Positions 6,871 to 14,430 of a DNA stretch of 17,423 nucleotides are shown here, in pieces (positions within the stretch are counted from its first letter, which is position 1; each line of letters opens with the position of its first letter). The translations under genes were made by a program, and so were the position numbers. The notes under the pieces are model-generated. The model saw only the letters and a program-made list of their open reading frames with translations. It did not search any database and was not told the DNA's origin. Source of the DNA: Coemansia sp. RSA 1804. Taxonomy: Eukaryota > Kickxellomycota > Kickxellomycetes > Kickxellales > Kickxellaceae. Location of the stretch: the NCBI GenBank assembly GCA_027578815.1, contig JANBTH010000436.1, positions 1-17,423 on the forward strand, read 5' to 3'.

Positions 6871-8457
6871 TTAGAAAGCGGCAGAGTTATCAGAGAGAGA
6901 ATGTTGGCTCATTTCAATCCGATTGAGACACTTTTCCACCTCTTTTGTGTAGTTTGCACGTAAACAAATAAATGTCTGTCCGACAGCTGTAAGGTAAACG
7001 CTGGCACACAACCCAATCCATAGTCCAATGACGCCAAGCTCTGGCCGGCCATATGTTAGATAAAGACCGAGAGGAAGCCCAATAATATAATATGACGGAA
7101 AGCTTATCAGAGCGCCAGCAGCCTGTTTGCCAAAGCTGCGCAAGACTCCTCCACTGACAGCGTTCATACAGTCGCCCAGCTGGAAAATGCCGCAGAATGG
7201 CATTATCACAGAAACCACAGAAATTACGTCGGTATCCTTAGTGTAAACGTGGCCCCACCAGCTGGCAGCAGAAATGTATATGGCCATCGATATAACTCCC
7301 CAAGCGGCACCGAGACATAGTCCAACAGCCGACGAGATCTCGGCACGTCGAGCGCGTGTTTGGCCAAGAAGGTTTCCTGTGCGGTTGCTAATGGCAGTCC
7401 GTAGCCCATTGGCCCATTGGTAGGTTATAGGGCACGTGTTGATGGCAATGGACTGAGCAGCCAGAGTTGTGTTTCCAAGATAGCTAGCAGTGATTGCCAT
7501 CAGCTCCCATCCTATCCAGTCGGAGCAAACCATGACAATGGAAGGAAGAGCCAGACGGTAGTACTCAGGCATTGTAACAAAGGCGCGGCGTGTCCATCCA
7601 CCCCAGGCTGCCCGCACGTCGGTATACCGGCAATAGACAACGATTCCAAGAAATGTTGCCCAGAAGGTTCCCACATTCGCAACAGCCGCACCAATGAACC
7701 CAATCCCAAATCTTTGCGACCATACGAGAAAGTAAGTGCTGACTAGGTGAATAGGCAATGCAACACCCATTGCGTATGTGCTTGCGTTCATGTGTCTCTG
7801 CGCCTGTAGGAAGCATCTGATGCACTCGAAATATATCCACGGGAGCATGCCTGGTAGCTGGGCGCGGATAAAGCGGCCGCATAAATGCGCTATTTGGGGA
7901 TCTTGGCGGAGATAGATAAAGATAGGCTCAATGTTGATCAACACTGGCAGAGTTAAAATAAAGTGAATTGTGACGGAGATAATCCCGCGCTGCAGATGAA
8001 AGCCCACAAGAGTCTTATCGCGTGAGCCGGTAAATGAAGTTGAACAGAATGTCTCCAGCGCAGAAGCTAGACCGCACGCAGGTGCGTTGACAACCATATA
8101 CACGGTCATGTTTGCTAGTGCCGCAGCAGCAAGCTCGGTGGCGCCCAAGTGGCCGAGCGACATCACGTTTACAAAACTGAAAGAGTATTGCAGCAGAAAG
8201 GCAAGCGCTACTTGAATGCTAGACTTTAACAGAACTCCGGCTTCTTGCTTGGCTATCTCGGCGGTGCTCACAGAATCATACTTGAAAAATGCATCGCTTG
8301 CATCAGGAATGGAGAATGAAAGACCCAGCTCTGAATTTTCAGTCTCTGCACATGCATTGACGCTTGATCCGGATGCATCTGGGTAGGACGGCAGCAATGA
8401 TGTGGATTCGTCAGCACCATTGCTGATACTAATACAAGAGGTATCTCGATGGATCAT
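6871..8457 (-). CDS. MATE family multidrug/toxin efflux transporter
   Basis: Intronless, 528 aa, the usual length for eukaryotic MATE proteins. Residues 1-75 are a hydrophilic, Ser/Asp/Glu-rich cytosolic tail. After that come about twelve membrane segments in two pseudo-symmetric halves. Family signatures include SLGHLGATELAAAALANM (about 100-117), ALETFCSTSFTG followed by LVGFHLQRG, QAQRHMNA, WELMAITASYLGNTTLAAQS in the second half, and GNLLGQTRARRAE. The protein would exchange protons or sodium for organic cations or phenolic compounds, as yeast ERC1-type MATEs do. The tail contains ESTSLL (17-22), a fit to the [DE]xxxL[LI] sorting signal for vacuolar membranes, so vacuolar placement is possible. 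It lies head-to-tail with the two oxidases. Substrate is unknown. Confidence 0.93.
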   Translation of the reverse strand: MIHRDTSCISISNGADESTSLLPSYPDASGSSVNACAETENSELGLSFSIPDASDAFFKYDSVSTAEIAKQEAGVLLKSSIQVALAFLLQYSFSFVNVMSLGHLGATELAAAALANMTVYMVVNAPACGLASALETFCSTSFTGSRDKTLVGFHLQRGIISVTIHFILTLPVLINIEPIFIYLRQDPQIAHLCGRFIRAQLPGMLPWIYFECIRCFLQAQRHMNASTYAMGVALPIHLVSTYFLVWSQRFGIGFIGAAVANVGTFWATFLGIVVYCRYTDVRAAWGGWTRRAFVTMPEYYRLALPSIVMVCSDWIGWELMAITASYLGNTTLAAQSIAINTCPITYQWANGLRTAISNRTGNLLGQTRARRAEISSAVGLCLGAAWGVISMAIYISAASWWGHVYTKDTDVISVVSVIMPFCGIFQLGDCMNAVSGGVLRSFGKQAAGALISFPSYYIIGLPLGLYLTYGRPELGVIGLWIGLCASVYLTAVGQTFICLRANYTKEVEKCLNRIEMSQHSLSDNSAAF

Positions 8458-8869
8458 GTTGGTATTTGCGACACAAGAGAAAAAGTGTATGTATTGGAAT
8501 AACTGAAAAGCAAACTAGCTGATATAAAGCAGCAAGAGAAAAATTACAAACCTCTGCAGCAATTTAAATAAGGAATGCGAGATTGGCATGGTAATATTTT
8601 CATTCCTAACTCTGCAAAAAACCGCATCCGCTCCATGCACGCCGCAATGTAGCACAAGCAGGTGCATTAAACCACATGAGCGTTTTTCAGGTAAAAATGG
8701 ATGCTTTAAATCAGATACTGCTTAAAACACTTAACATGAAATCCTTTCAAACAATGACAACAACAAGATACCGATTTACATTAATTAAAACTAAAAACTA
8801 GCTCAGGGAAATCCGAAAACTCTGAACAATAGCTGTTGGAAATGCATAATTTATTAATCAGAAAACAAA
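8458..8869. other. MATE promoter and oxidase 1 downstream region
   Basis: Spacer between MATE (start 8457, -) and oxidase copy 1 (stop 8922, -). GATATAAAG at 8521-8529 (minus CTTTATATC) is a weak TATA candidate 64-72 bp before the MATE ATG. TTTATT at 8850-8855 (minus AATAAA) could be the poly(A) signal of oxidase copy 1. No gene is seen. Confidence 0.5.
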
Positions 8870-8917
8870 GCTTCAATATAATGTTATTCTTAATAGAAAT
8901 CGCCTAATCAGTATGCT
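8870..8917 (-). repeat. Conserved 3' UTR block, oxidase copy 1
   Basis: This 48-nt stretch, ending 4 nt short of the stop codon, differs by about 4 bases from 11920-11967 behind copy 2, whereas the DNA further downstream has diverged. It contains the minus-strand AAGAATAA run and may be a 3'-processing or mRNA-control element, or simply the edge of the duplication or conversion tract. Confidence 0.6.
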
Positions 8918-8921
8918 GCTG

Positions 8922-10541
8922 TTAAAGCACCGGAAGACCAGTCATGTTAAATCCAGAATTGCCAGCACCATTTCCAGACGTCTTGACATTCAAGTCGCGG
9001 CAGAACTGATTCATTTCCTCCGGCATTGTAACAGTCTTTTGCAGCTCCAACGGTGCTTCAATAAACATGACAGCCAAACCCATGTAAAAATGCACATCCA
9101 TGTGGCAATGGAACAGCCAGACGCCTGGATTATCTGCTTTAAAGCGGATTTTGATATATTCAAAGCCGCTCACCAAAAGCGTATCTCGCTTGAGTGGAGC
9201 GCCCTTGAAACGGCGGAAAGAACGCTTTGCTTTGTATGAATCCGGCGCATTAAACGCGGGGCCGTACTCTACAATCTGGAACTTGTGGCCGTGGAGGTGG
9301 AACGTATGATCAAGCGGCGATGTGGCATGCAATTCAACTTCAACAATATCGCCATACTCAAGAACCTGGGCTTGGCTTTGATTTCCGTAGACATTAGGAT
9401 TAGTAGCCAAATCTCCCATTGACAGCGCTGTGTAGATGTTTGGGACTAGAGCGGTAGAGTAAGGATAGTTGCCTAGAATGGAATGAGTAATGTTGTCGGC
9501 CAAAATTTCAGTTGTGAACTTGAAAACAATGTTTTTTGTGACTGGCTCCAAAAGCGGCTCCTTATCATACGGAACAAGGTCAATATCAACTGCCGGGTCG
9601 ATATTTAGATAATCGGTGTCTGAAGTAGCATAGACAGGTGCACCGGGCTTGTATTCTACAAGGCCAAGGTAATAATGCGGATTTAATCCCGGCGCACTTG
9701 CTACAAAATCGGCAAAAAGTGTTGCATTAAATATGTAGTTGAACTCATCGGCGTCTTTGGCCTCGACAAGAACAGAGTAACGCTGACCCGGCCCAACAAT
9801 TACTCCATCCACGTCGTAAGGAACTGTGCGTTCACCCTCTACCTCGATTATCTGCATCTTGTGCCCAGGCAAGCTAAACTTGAACTGCTCGATCATTCCT
9901 ATGTTTAAGATGCGAATACGGTACTTTTTCCCGGGAGAAAAATGAATAGGCTTTGTGTCATTGCCATTATACCCGTTAATCAGGCCATACGGATAGCTTG
10001 CAGGTGGAGGGAAAGGGATTCCTGGCTGAAGAATAGAGGTAATTCTTTCAATAAATGGAACCGGGTACCAGTCTTCCAAAGTAACTAGCAGATCTTCGTC
10101 ATAATCAGCAATTGGTGTCCTTTCGCGAATAATGAATGCTGTTCGAAGCCCATCCGCAACTTGATGGTTATAATGGCCATGAACCCAGTATGTTCCCTCC
10201 TGTTCAGGCGTCACGTAGTAAGTAAAGTTCTTGCCAGGTGGAATGCCACATTCAGTCACCATGCCTGCGCCATCATAGTACGGAGTGTTTTTCATATACA
10301 GGCCATGAAAATGGATAGACGTAGGACCGTCCAATGAGTTATGTACGTGCAGTGCAAGAGTATCGCCTCTGTCAATGTAAATAGGTGGAATCGGTGATTG
10401 TCCATTGACTCCGTAGGATGTTCTTGTGTTGTATCCGTCACGAGTGAGTTCAAGCGAAACCACATCCCAATAAACATCAACATGGGCGCTAAAACATGGT
10501 GGCAGCGCTAACAGCGCAGTAGCAAAGATATTAAAAAGCAT
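8922..10541 (-). CDS. Secreted laccase-like multicopper oxidase, copy 1
   Basis: Intronless, 539 aa. Residues 1-19 are a signal peptide ending FSA. Three cupredoxin domains carry all four copper-site motifs: HFHG (His77, His79), WVHGHYNHQ (His121, His123), DHTFHLHGH (His412, 415, 417, 419) and WLFHCHMDVH (His478, Cys479, His480, His484) with Leu489 as the likely non-coordinating axial residue. The enzyme would oxidise phenols, amines or metal ions in one-electron steps and reduce oxygen to water outside the cell. No C-terminal membrane helix is present, and Asp157 (EDWY) stands where Fet3 ferroxidase has Glu185, so a membrane ferroxidase is unlikely. Several N-glycosylation sequons are present, including NFT at 105. 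The second motif reads HGH instead of the common HSH. The gene is a tandem paralogue of 11972-13591. Confidence 0.95.
   Translation of the reverse strand: MLFNIFATALLALPPCFSAHVDVYWDVVSLELTRDGYNTRTSYGVNGQSPIPPIYIDRGDTLALHVHNSLDGPTSIHFHGLYMKNTPYYDGAGMVTECGIPPGKNFTYYVTPEQEGTYWVHGHYNHQVADGLRTAFIIRERTPIADYDEDLLVTLEDWYPVPFIERITSILQPGIPFPPPASYPYGLINGYNGNDTKPIHFSPGKKYRIRILNIGMIEQFKFSLPGHKMQIIEVEGERTVPYDVDGVIVGPGQRYSVLVEAKDADEFNYIFNATLFADFVASAPGLNPHYYLGLVEYKPGAPVYATSDTDYLNIDPAVDIDLVPYDKEPLLEPVTKNIVFKFTTEILADNITHSILGNYPYSTALVPNIYTALSMGDLATNPNVYGNQSQAQVLEYGDIVEVELHATSPLDHTFHLHGHKFQIVEYGPAFNAPDSYKAKRSFRRFKGAPLKRDTLLVSGFEYIKIRFKADNPGVWLFHCHMDVHFYMGLAVMFIEAPLELQKTVTMPEEMNQFCRDLNVKTSGNGAGNSGFNMTGLPVL
9034..9119. 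repeat. 86-bp tract identical to 12084-12169
   Basis: Every base, synonymous sites included, matches oxidase copy 2 at a constant offset of 3050. Flanking codons show many silent differences. The tract covers the motif-4 (HCH) region. Confidence 0.85.
10195..10267. repeat. 73-bp tract identical to 13245-13317
   Basis: Perfect identity with copy 2 over codons just upstream of copper motif 2, again at offset 3050. Neighbouring codons differ silently. Confidence 0.85.
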
Positions 10542-10619
10542 CTTAAGAAATAACTAAATTATAGCCGTCTATAACCTGTGTTTCTAATTAACCTGGAGTG
10601 TACTGCAGAAGAAGACTGG

Positions 10620-10637
10620 TGTTTTATATTGTCAGAA
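10620..10637 (-). promoter_or_regulatory. TATA element of oxidase copy 1
   Basis: On the minus strand this reads TTCTGACAATATAAAACA, with TATAAAA about 85 bp before ATG 10541. The same 18 bp recur at 13676-13693 before copy 2. Confidence 0.65.
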
Positions 10638-11919
10638 TACCAAGAGCATATTATTTTTAAAGTTAGTATCCATTTTAATATATGGCGTTAAAGGGTAGTA
10701 TAATCCTTGTCAAAGTATAAACAATTAGTTTTCTTATTCGCGTTTTTTTCACATAGGGCCGTGTGAAGATATTGACATTTTCATTCCAGCATAAACAAAG
10801 AATAATAAAAGCCATACCTTGCAACTTACTTACCAAGGTGCATGTAGCTAATAATGAATGGACGAATAAGACCAGAAGAGAAGGTAATTTTTATGGCATT
10901 TATGTTGATGAATGCACGTTAGCTTATCAAAACCACTAGTGCGAAGAACCTTAAAAACAGTTTATCTGTAAAACTGCACAGTGTCACATAACATCAAACC
11001 AGAAAATAAAAAATACATGGATTATCTCTTTTATGTTTAAAACAGCTAAACGTTTTTTAAAATAAGCGTGTGGTTTTTACAAGATAGCTAAAGCAAAAGT
11101 GTGAATGTATTGCAGGTTTGTTCCCAAGAAAAAGTACTATTGGAACTGAAAACCATATCATCACGGAAGGTAGAACAATGGCCACTAGTATGTTTCTTTA
11201 TCTCTCTGTGCTGGGGTTTTCTATTGGTGTTTTACACATTGCCATATATAGCACATATGCGTTTTTTCTGTACATACCAAAAAGCCTTGGCATTTCTGGT
11301 GGTTAAAAACGATCTTGGGAATTCAGTGAAGCCAGTACGAATTATTTTTTTAAAAAGAGAATCTTAGGCATGATATTCCTTACTAATATTATTTTGACAA
11401 GATTCTTTTTGGTTCCCACAAAACGCCACGTGCATAAAAGATATGTTGTGGAGTGACGTTATTATAATGAGATTTGTATTTTGGGCAGCAAAAACAGTTC
11501 TTGTGGCTTGCGAATACAGACTAGAATTCCCCTCCTTCCACTCCAGCTTATTTTTTGGAATGGAGCCAATTTTTGCTGGCTAATGATTACACAAATGTTA
11601 TCTGTGAAGCAAACTCTGGTGTGAGATACCTGCTAGCTCAGAAAACCTTCCACAAACGAGTCGTTGGATACGCTGGCTTGGCAATATATTGAAATCAAGT
11701 GTTGGCTACATCCAGGCGAGTGCTTGCAAAAGATACAAACAATACAGAAAATTTTTCTTTTGTCTATTCAACTAGCCTTTAAACAATCTTTGAATTCCTT
11801 GAAAGCTAGATTACGCCTATCGTTTCCTTGAAACGTTAATTAAGTAGTTTTTATGATAAAACAAAAATATTGGTTTTATAGGAAAACCCACAAACTTGCA
11901 TCACAGATCACAAAGCACC
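10638..11919. other. Spacer between the tandem oxidases
   Basis: Promoter region of oxidase copy 1 on its left side and downstream region of copy 2 on its right. It holds CGTGTGAAG at 10760-10768 (shared with copy 2's promoter), a CACGTG at 11427-11432 followed by CATAAAAG, and an ATG-less open frame at 11525-11692. Short ATG frames at 11178 (42 codons, hydrophobic) and 11467 (38 codons) have no support beyond being open. Confidence 0.5.
10760..10768 (-). promoter_or_regulatory. Shared upstream motif CTTCACACG
   Basis: CTTCACACG on the minus strand, about 220 bp before the start of copy 1. The same nine bases lie about 240 bp before the start of copy 2, although the surrounding promoter DNA has largely diverged. 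Confidence 0.35.
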
Positions 11920-11967
11920 GCTTCAATATAATATTATTCTTAGTAGAAATTGCCTAAGCAGTATGCT
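11920..11967 (-). repeat. Conserved 3' UTR block, oxidase copy 2
   Basis: Counterpart of 8870-8917, with about 44 of 48 bases identical, immediately downstream of the stop codon of copy 2. Confidence 0.6.
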
Positions 11968-11971
11968 TTTG

Positions 11972-13591
11972 TTAAAGTACCGGAAGCCCAGTCATGTTAA
12001 AACCAGAATTGCCAGCACCATTTCCAGACGTCTTGACATTCAAGTCGTGGCAAAGCTGGTTAATTTCTTCAGGCATTGTTATTGTCTTTTGCAGCTCCAA
12101 CGGTGCTTCAATAAACATGACAGCCAAACCCATGTAAAAATGCACATCCATGTGGCAATGGAACAGCCAAATGCCCGGATTATCTGCTTTAAAGCGGATT
12201 TTGATATACTGGAATCCATTAACTTTAAGCGTATCTCGCTTGAGTGGAGCGCCCTTGAAACGGCGGACAGGGTTCTTTGCAATGTATTCGTCTGGTGCAT
12301 TAAACGCGGGGCCGTACTCTACAATCTGGAACTTGTGGCCATGGAGGTGGAACGTGTGATCAAGAATTGAGGTGGCGTGCATTTCAATCTCAACAATATC
12401 GCCGTAATCAAGAACCTGGGCCTGTGTTTGATTTCCATAAACATTCGGATTAGTAGCCAAATCTCCCATTGTGAGCGCGGTGTATATGGTTGGCACCAGC
12501 GCGGTATTGTAAGGATAGTTGCCCAGAATAGAGTGAGTAATGTTGTCGGCCATGATTTTGGTTGTAAACTTGAAAACCAGATCTTTTGTAACCGGCTCCA
12601 AAAGCGGCTCCTCATCATACGAGTTGAGATAGATGTCGTTTGTGGCATGGATGTTGGAGTCGTCAATAGACGCAGAAGCGTTAATGGGTGCATTAGGCTT
12701 GTACTCCACAAGACCAAAGTAGCTATGCGGATTTCTTCCGGGCGCCAAGGTAATGAATCCAGCGTAGATGGTCACGTTGTAAATGTAGTTAAACTCGTCA
12801 GTGTCCTTGGCCTCAACAAGAACAGAGTACCTCTGACCTGGTCCAACATCTACTCCGTCAACATCATAAGGCACTGTACGCTCACCCTCCACCTCAATTA
12901 TCTGCATCTTGTGCCCAGGCAAGCTAAACTTGAACTGCTCGGTGATACCCATGTTCAAGACACGAATGCGGTACTTTTTGCCGGGCTTGAAGTTGATTGG
13001 CTTTGTGTCATTCCCATTATACCCATTGATTAGTGCGTACGCGTACTCGGGGGCAGGCGGAAACGGAACTCCTGGTTGTAGAATAGAGTGAACTCTTTCT
13101 GGAAACGGAACTGGGTACCAATCTTCCAGAGAAAACAGTAGATCGTCTTCATAGTCTGCAATCGGTGTGATGTCGCGAATAATAAAGGGTGTGCGAAGTC
13201 CATCTGCGTCCTGGTGGTTATAGTGGCTGTGGATCCAATATGTCCCCTCCTGTTCAGGCGTCACGTAGTAAGTAAAGTTCTTGCCAGGTGGAATGCCACA
13301 TTCAGTCACCATGCCTGTGCCATCGTAATATGGCGTGCCCTTCAGAAACATGCCGTGAAAGTGAATAGCCGTTGGCTCATCCAATGAGTTGTGCACGTGC
13401 AGCGCAAGAGTATCGCCTCTGTCAATGTAAATGGGTGGAATTGGCGATTTTCCATTGACTCCGTAGGTAGATCTTGTCGTGTACCCATCACGATTAAGCA
13501 TGAGAGATACAACGTCCCAATAGACGTCTACATGTGCGCTAAAACAAAGCGGCAGCACTAGTAGCGCAGTGGTAACAATATTAAATAGCAT
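11972..13591 (-). CDS. Secreted laccase-like multicopper oxidase, copy 2
   Basis: Intronless, 539 aa, aligned to copy 1 over its whole length without indels. The signal peptide again ends FSA. Copper motifs are HFHG (77-80), WIHSHYNHQ with the usual HSH, DHTFHLHGH and WLFHCHMDVH with the same axial Leu. In the third motif a Thr replaces the proline of typical HPFHLHGH in both copies. The most variable stretch is residues 290-320, between domains 2 and 3 (NASASIDDSNIHATND here against a different acidic segment in copy 1). Asp, not Glu, precedes WY at 158, as in copy 1. It is expected to act outside the cell on phenolic or similar reductants. Substrate specificity cannot be read. The gene lies between copy 1 and hydrolase copy 2, all on the minus strand. 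Confidence 0.95.
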   Translation of the reverse strand: MLFNIVTTALLVLPLCFSAHVDVYWDVVSLMLNRDGYTTRSTYGVNGKSPIPPIYIDRGDTLALHVHNSLDEPTAIHFHGMFLKGTPYYDGTGMVTECGIPPGKNFTYYVTPEQEGTYWIHSHYNHQDADGLRTPFIIRDITPIADYEDDLLFSLEDWYPVPFPERVHSILQPGVPFPPAPEYAYALINGYNGNDTKPINFKPGKKYRIRVLNMGITEQFKFSLPGHKMQIIEVEGERTVPYDVDGVDVGPGQRYSVLVEAKDTDEFNYIYNVTIYAGFITLAPGRNPHSYFGLVEYKPNAPINASASIDDSNIHATNDIYLNSYDEEPLLEPVTKDLVFKFTTKIMADNITHSILGNYPYNTALVPTIYTALTMGDLATNPNVYGNQTQAQVLDYGDIVEIEMHATSILDHTFHLHGHKFQIVEYGPAFNAPDEYIAKNPVRRFKGAPLKRDTLKVNGFQYIKIRFKADNPGIWLFHCHMDVHFYMGLAVMFIEAPLELQKTITMPEEINQLCHDLNVKTSGNGAGNSGFNMTGLPVL

Positions 13592-13675
13592 TTTGCAAAT
13601 GAAAGATCTTGTTTAGAGACACCTAATAATAATATATTTATAATATCTTTTACATTTTTTTACAGGGAAAGATGT

Positions 13676-13693
13676 TGTTTTATATTGTCAGAA
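13676..13693 (-). promoter_or_regulatory. TATA element of oxidase copy 2
   Basis: Identical 18 bp to the element before copy 1, about 90 bp upstream of ATG 13591. The conserved bases extend on the distal side of TATAAAA (TTCTGACAA), suggesting a shared factor site. Confidence 0.65.
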
Positions 13694-13830
13694 AAGCAAA
13701 CAAGTCCACACTACTTTAATCTGTATTCCCCTCATTTATCGTTTCAATTCACAACGTCAAAAACTGCTATATCGCTTGTCAAAAGCTTATAACATTGTTT
13801 TATTGAGGTATTTTATTGCTTACACAAGGT

Positions 13831-13839
13831 CGTGTGAAG
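13831..13839 (-). promoter_or_regulatory. Shared upstream motif CTTCACACG
   Basis: Second instance of the nine-base motif found upstream of oxidase copy 1, at a similar distance from the start codon. Confidence 0.35.
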
Positions 13840-14430
13840 CTATTAAAAGTAATATTTTAGAATAAATAAAGCACGGCAAAATAAGCCACACATTGGAGTG
13901 CACCAACCAATATGCATGTGACTGATGAGAAACGGAACTAAAACAAAGATTGTGGCTCTTTGGTTGTCGGCAACTTCAAAACAGCGTGTCAACAACCATT
14001 AGTATGTAGCATGTAAGGAAAAATCTAGCCATGAGCTTTTGAATTAGGACATGTTGAGAAAAGTTTACTCACGAAATGCCCGTTCCCAGGAGACAGGATC
14101 TGCCTTGTCAAAGTTATTCTTGTAAGCGGAGTACAATATAATGATTTGCAACATGACCTGTCCAACCATCTGGTGTTGCGCATTTTATTTTTTGTAAGAG
14201 CTGCATAGTATAACAACAGATACACAAAATGCAAGGCGCATAAATGTTGGGATATGGTGGGAGCAACTCTTTCTCTGAAAAATGTGAGCTATTTTATTTG
14301 GCTAGTTAACAGTACTCTCACATTGTTAATAGCATCATTGAGAATATGCACATGAAGGAAGTCTAAATTCAACATGTTTCTTGCTTGATAAAATAATGTG
14401 TATTGTTTTTTGCTGCTTAGGCTATTTAGA

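Larger units (their letters stand above)
13592..14430. other. Oxidase 2 promoter and hydrolase 2 downstream region
   Basis: AT-rich spacer holding the TATA element at 13676-13693 and the CTTCACACG motif at 13831-13839. TTTATT at 14293-14298 is AATAAA on the minus strand, about 135 bp past the stop of hydrolase copy 2. I see no gene. Confidence 0.5.

Noticed and set aside
11101..11367. 88-codon hydrophobic frame between the oxidases
   Set aside because: It begins with GTG, not ATG. The overlapping ATG frame at 11178 is only 42 codons. Nothing supports either.
8922..13591. Fet3-type membrane ferroxidase as the identity of the multicopper oxidases
   Set aside because: No C-terminal membrane helix, Asp in place of the Fet3 Glu185, and no Ftr1-like permease gene nearby.
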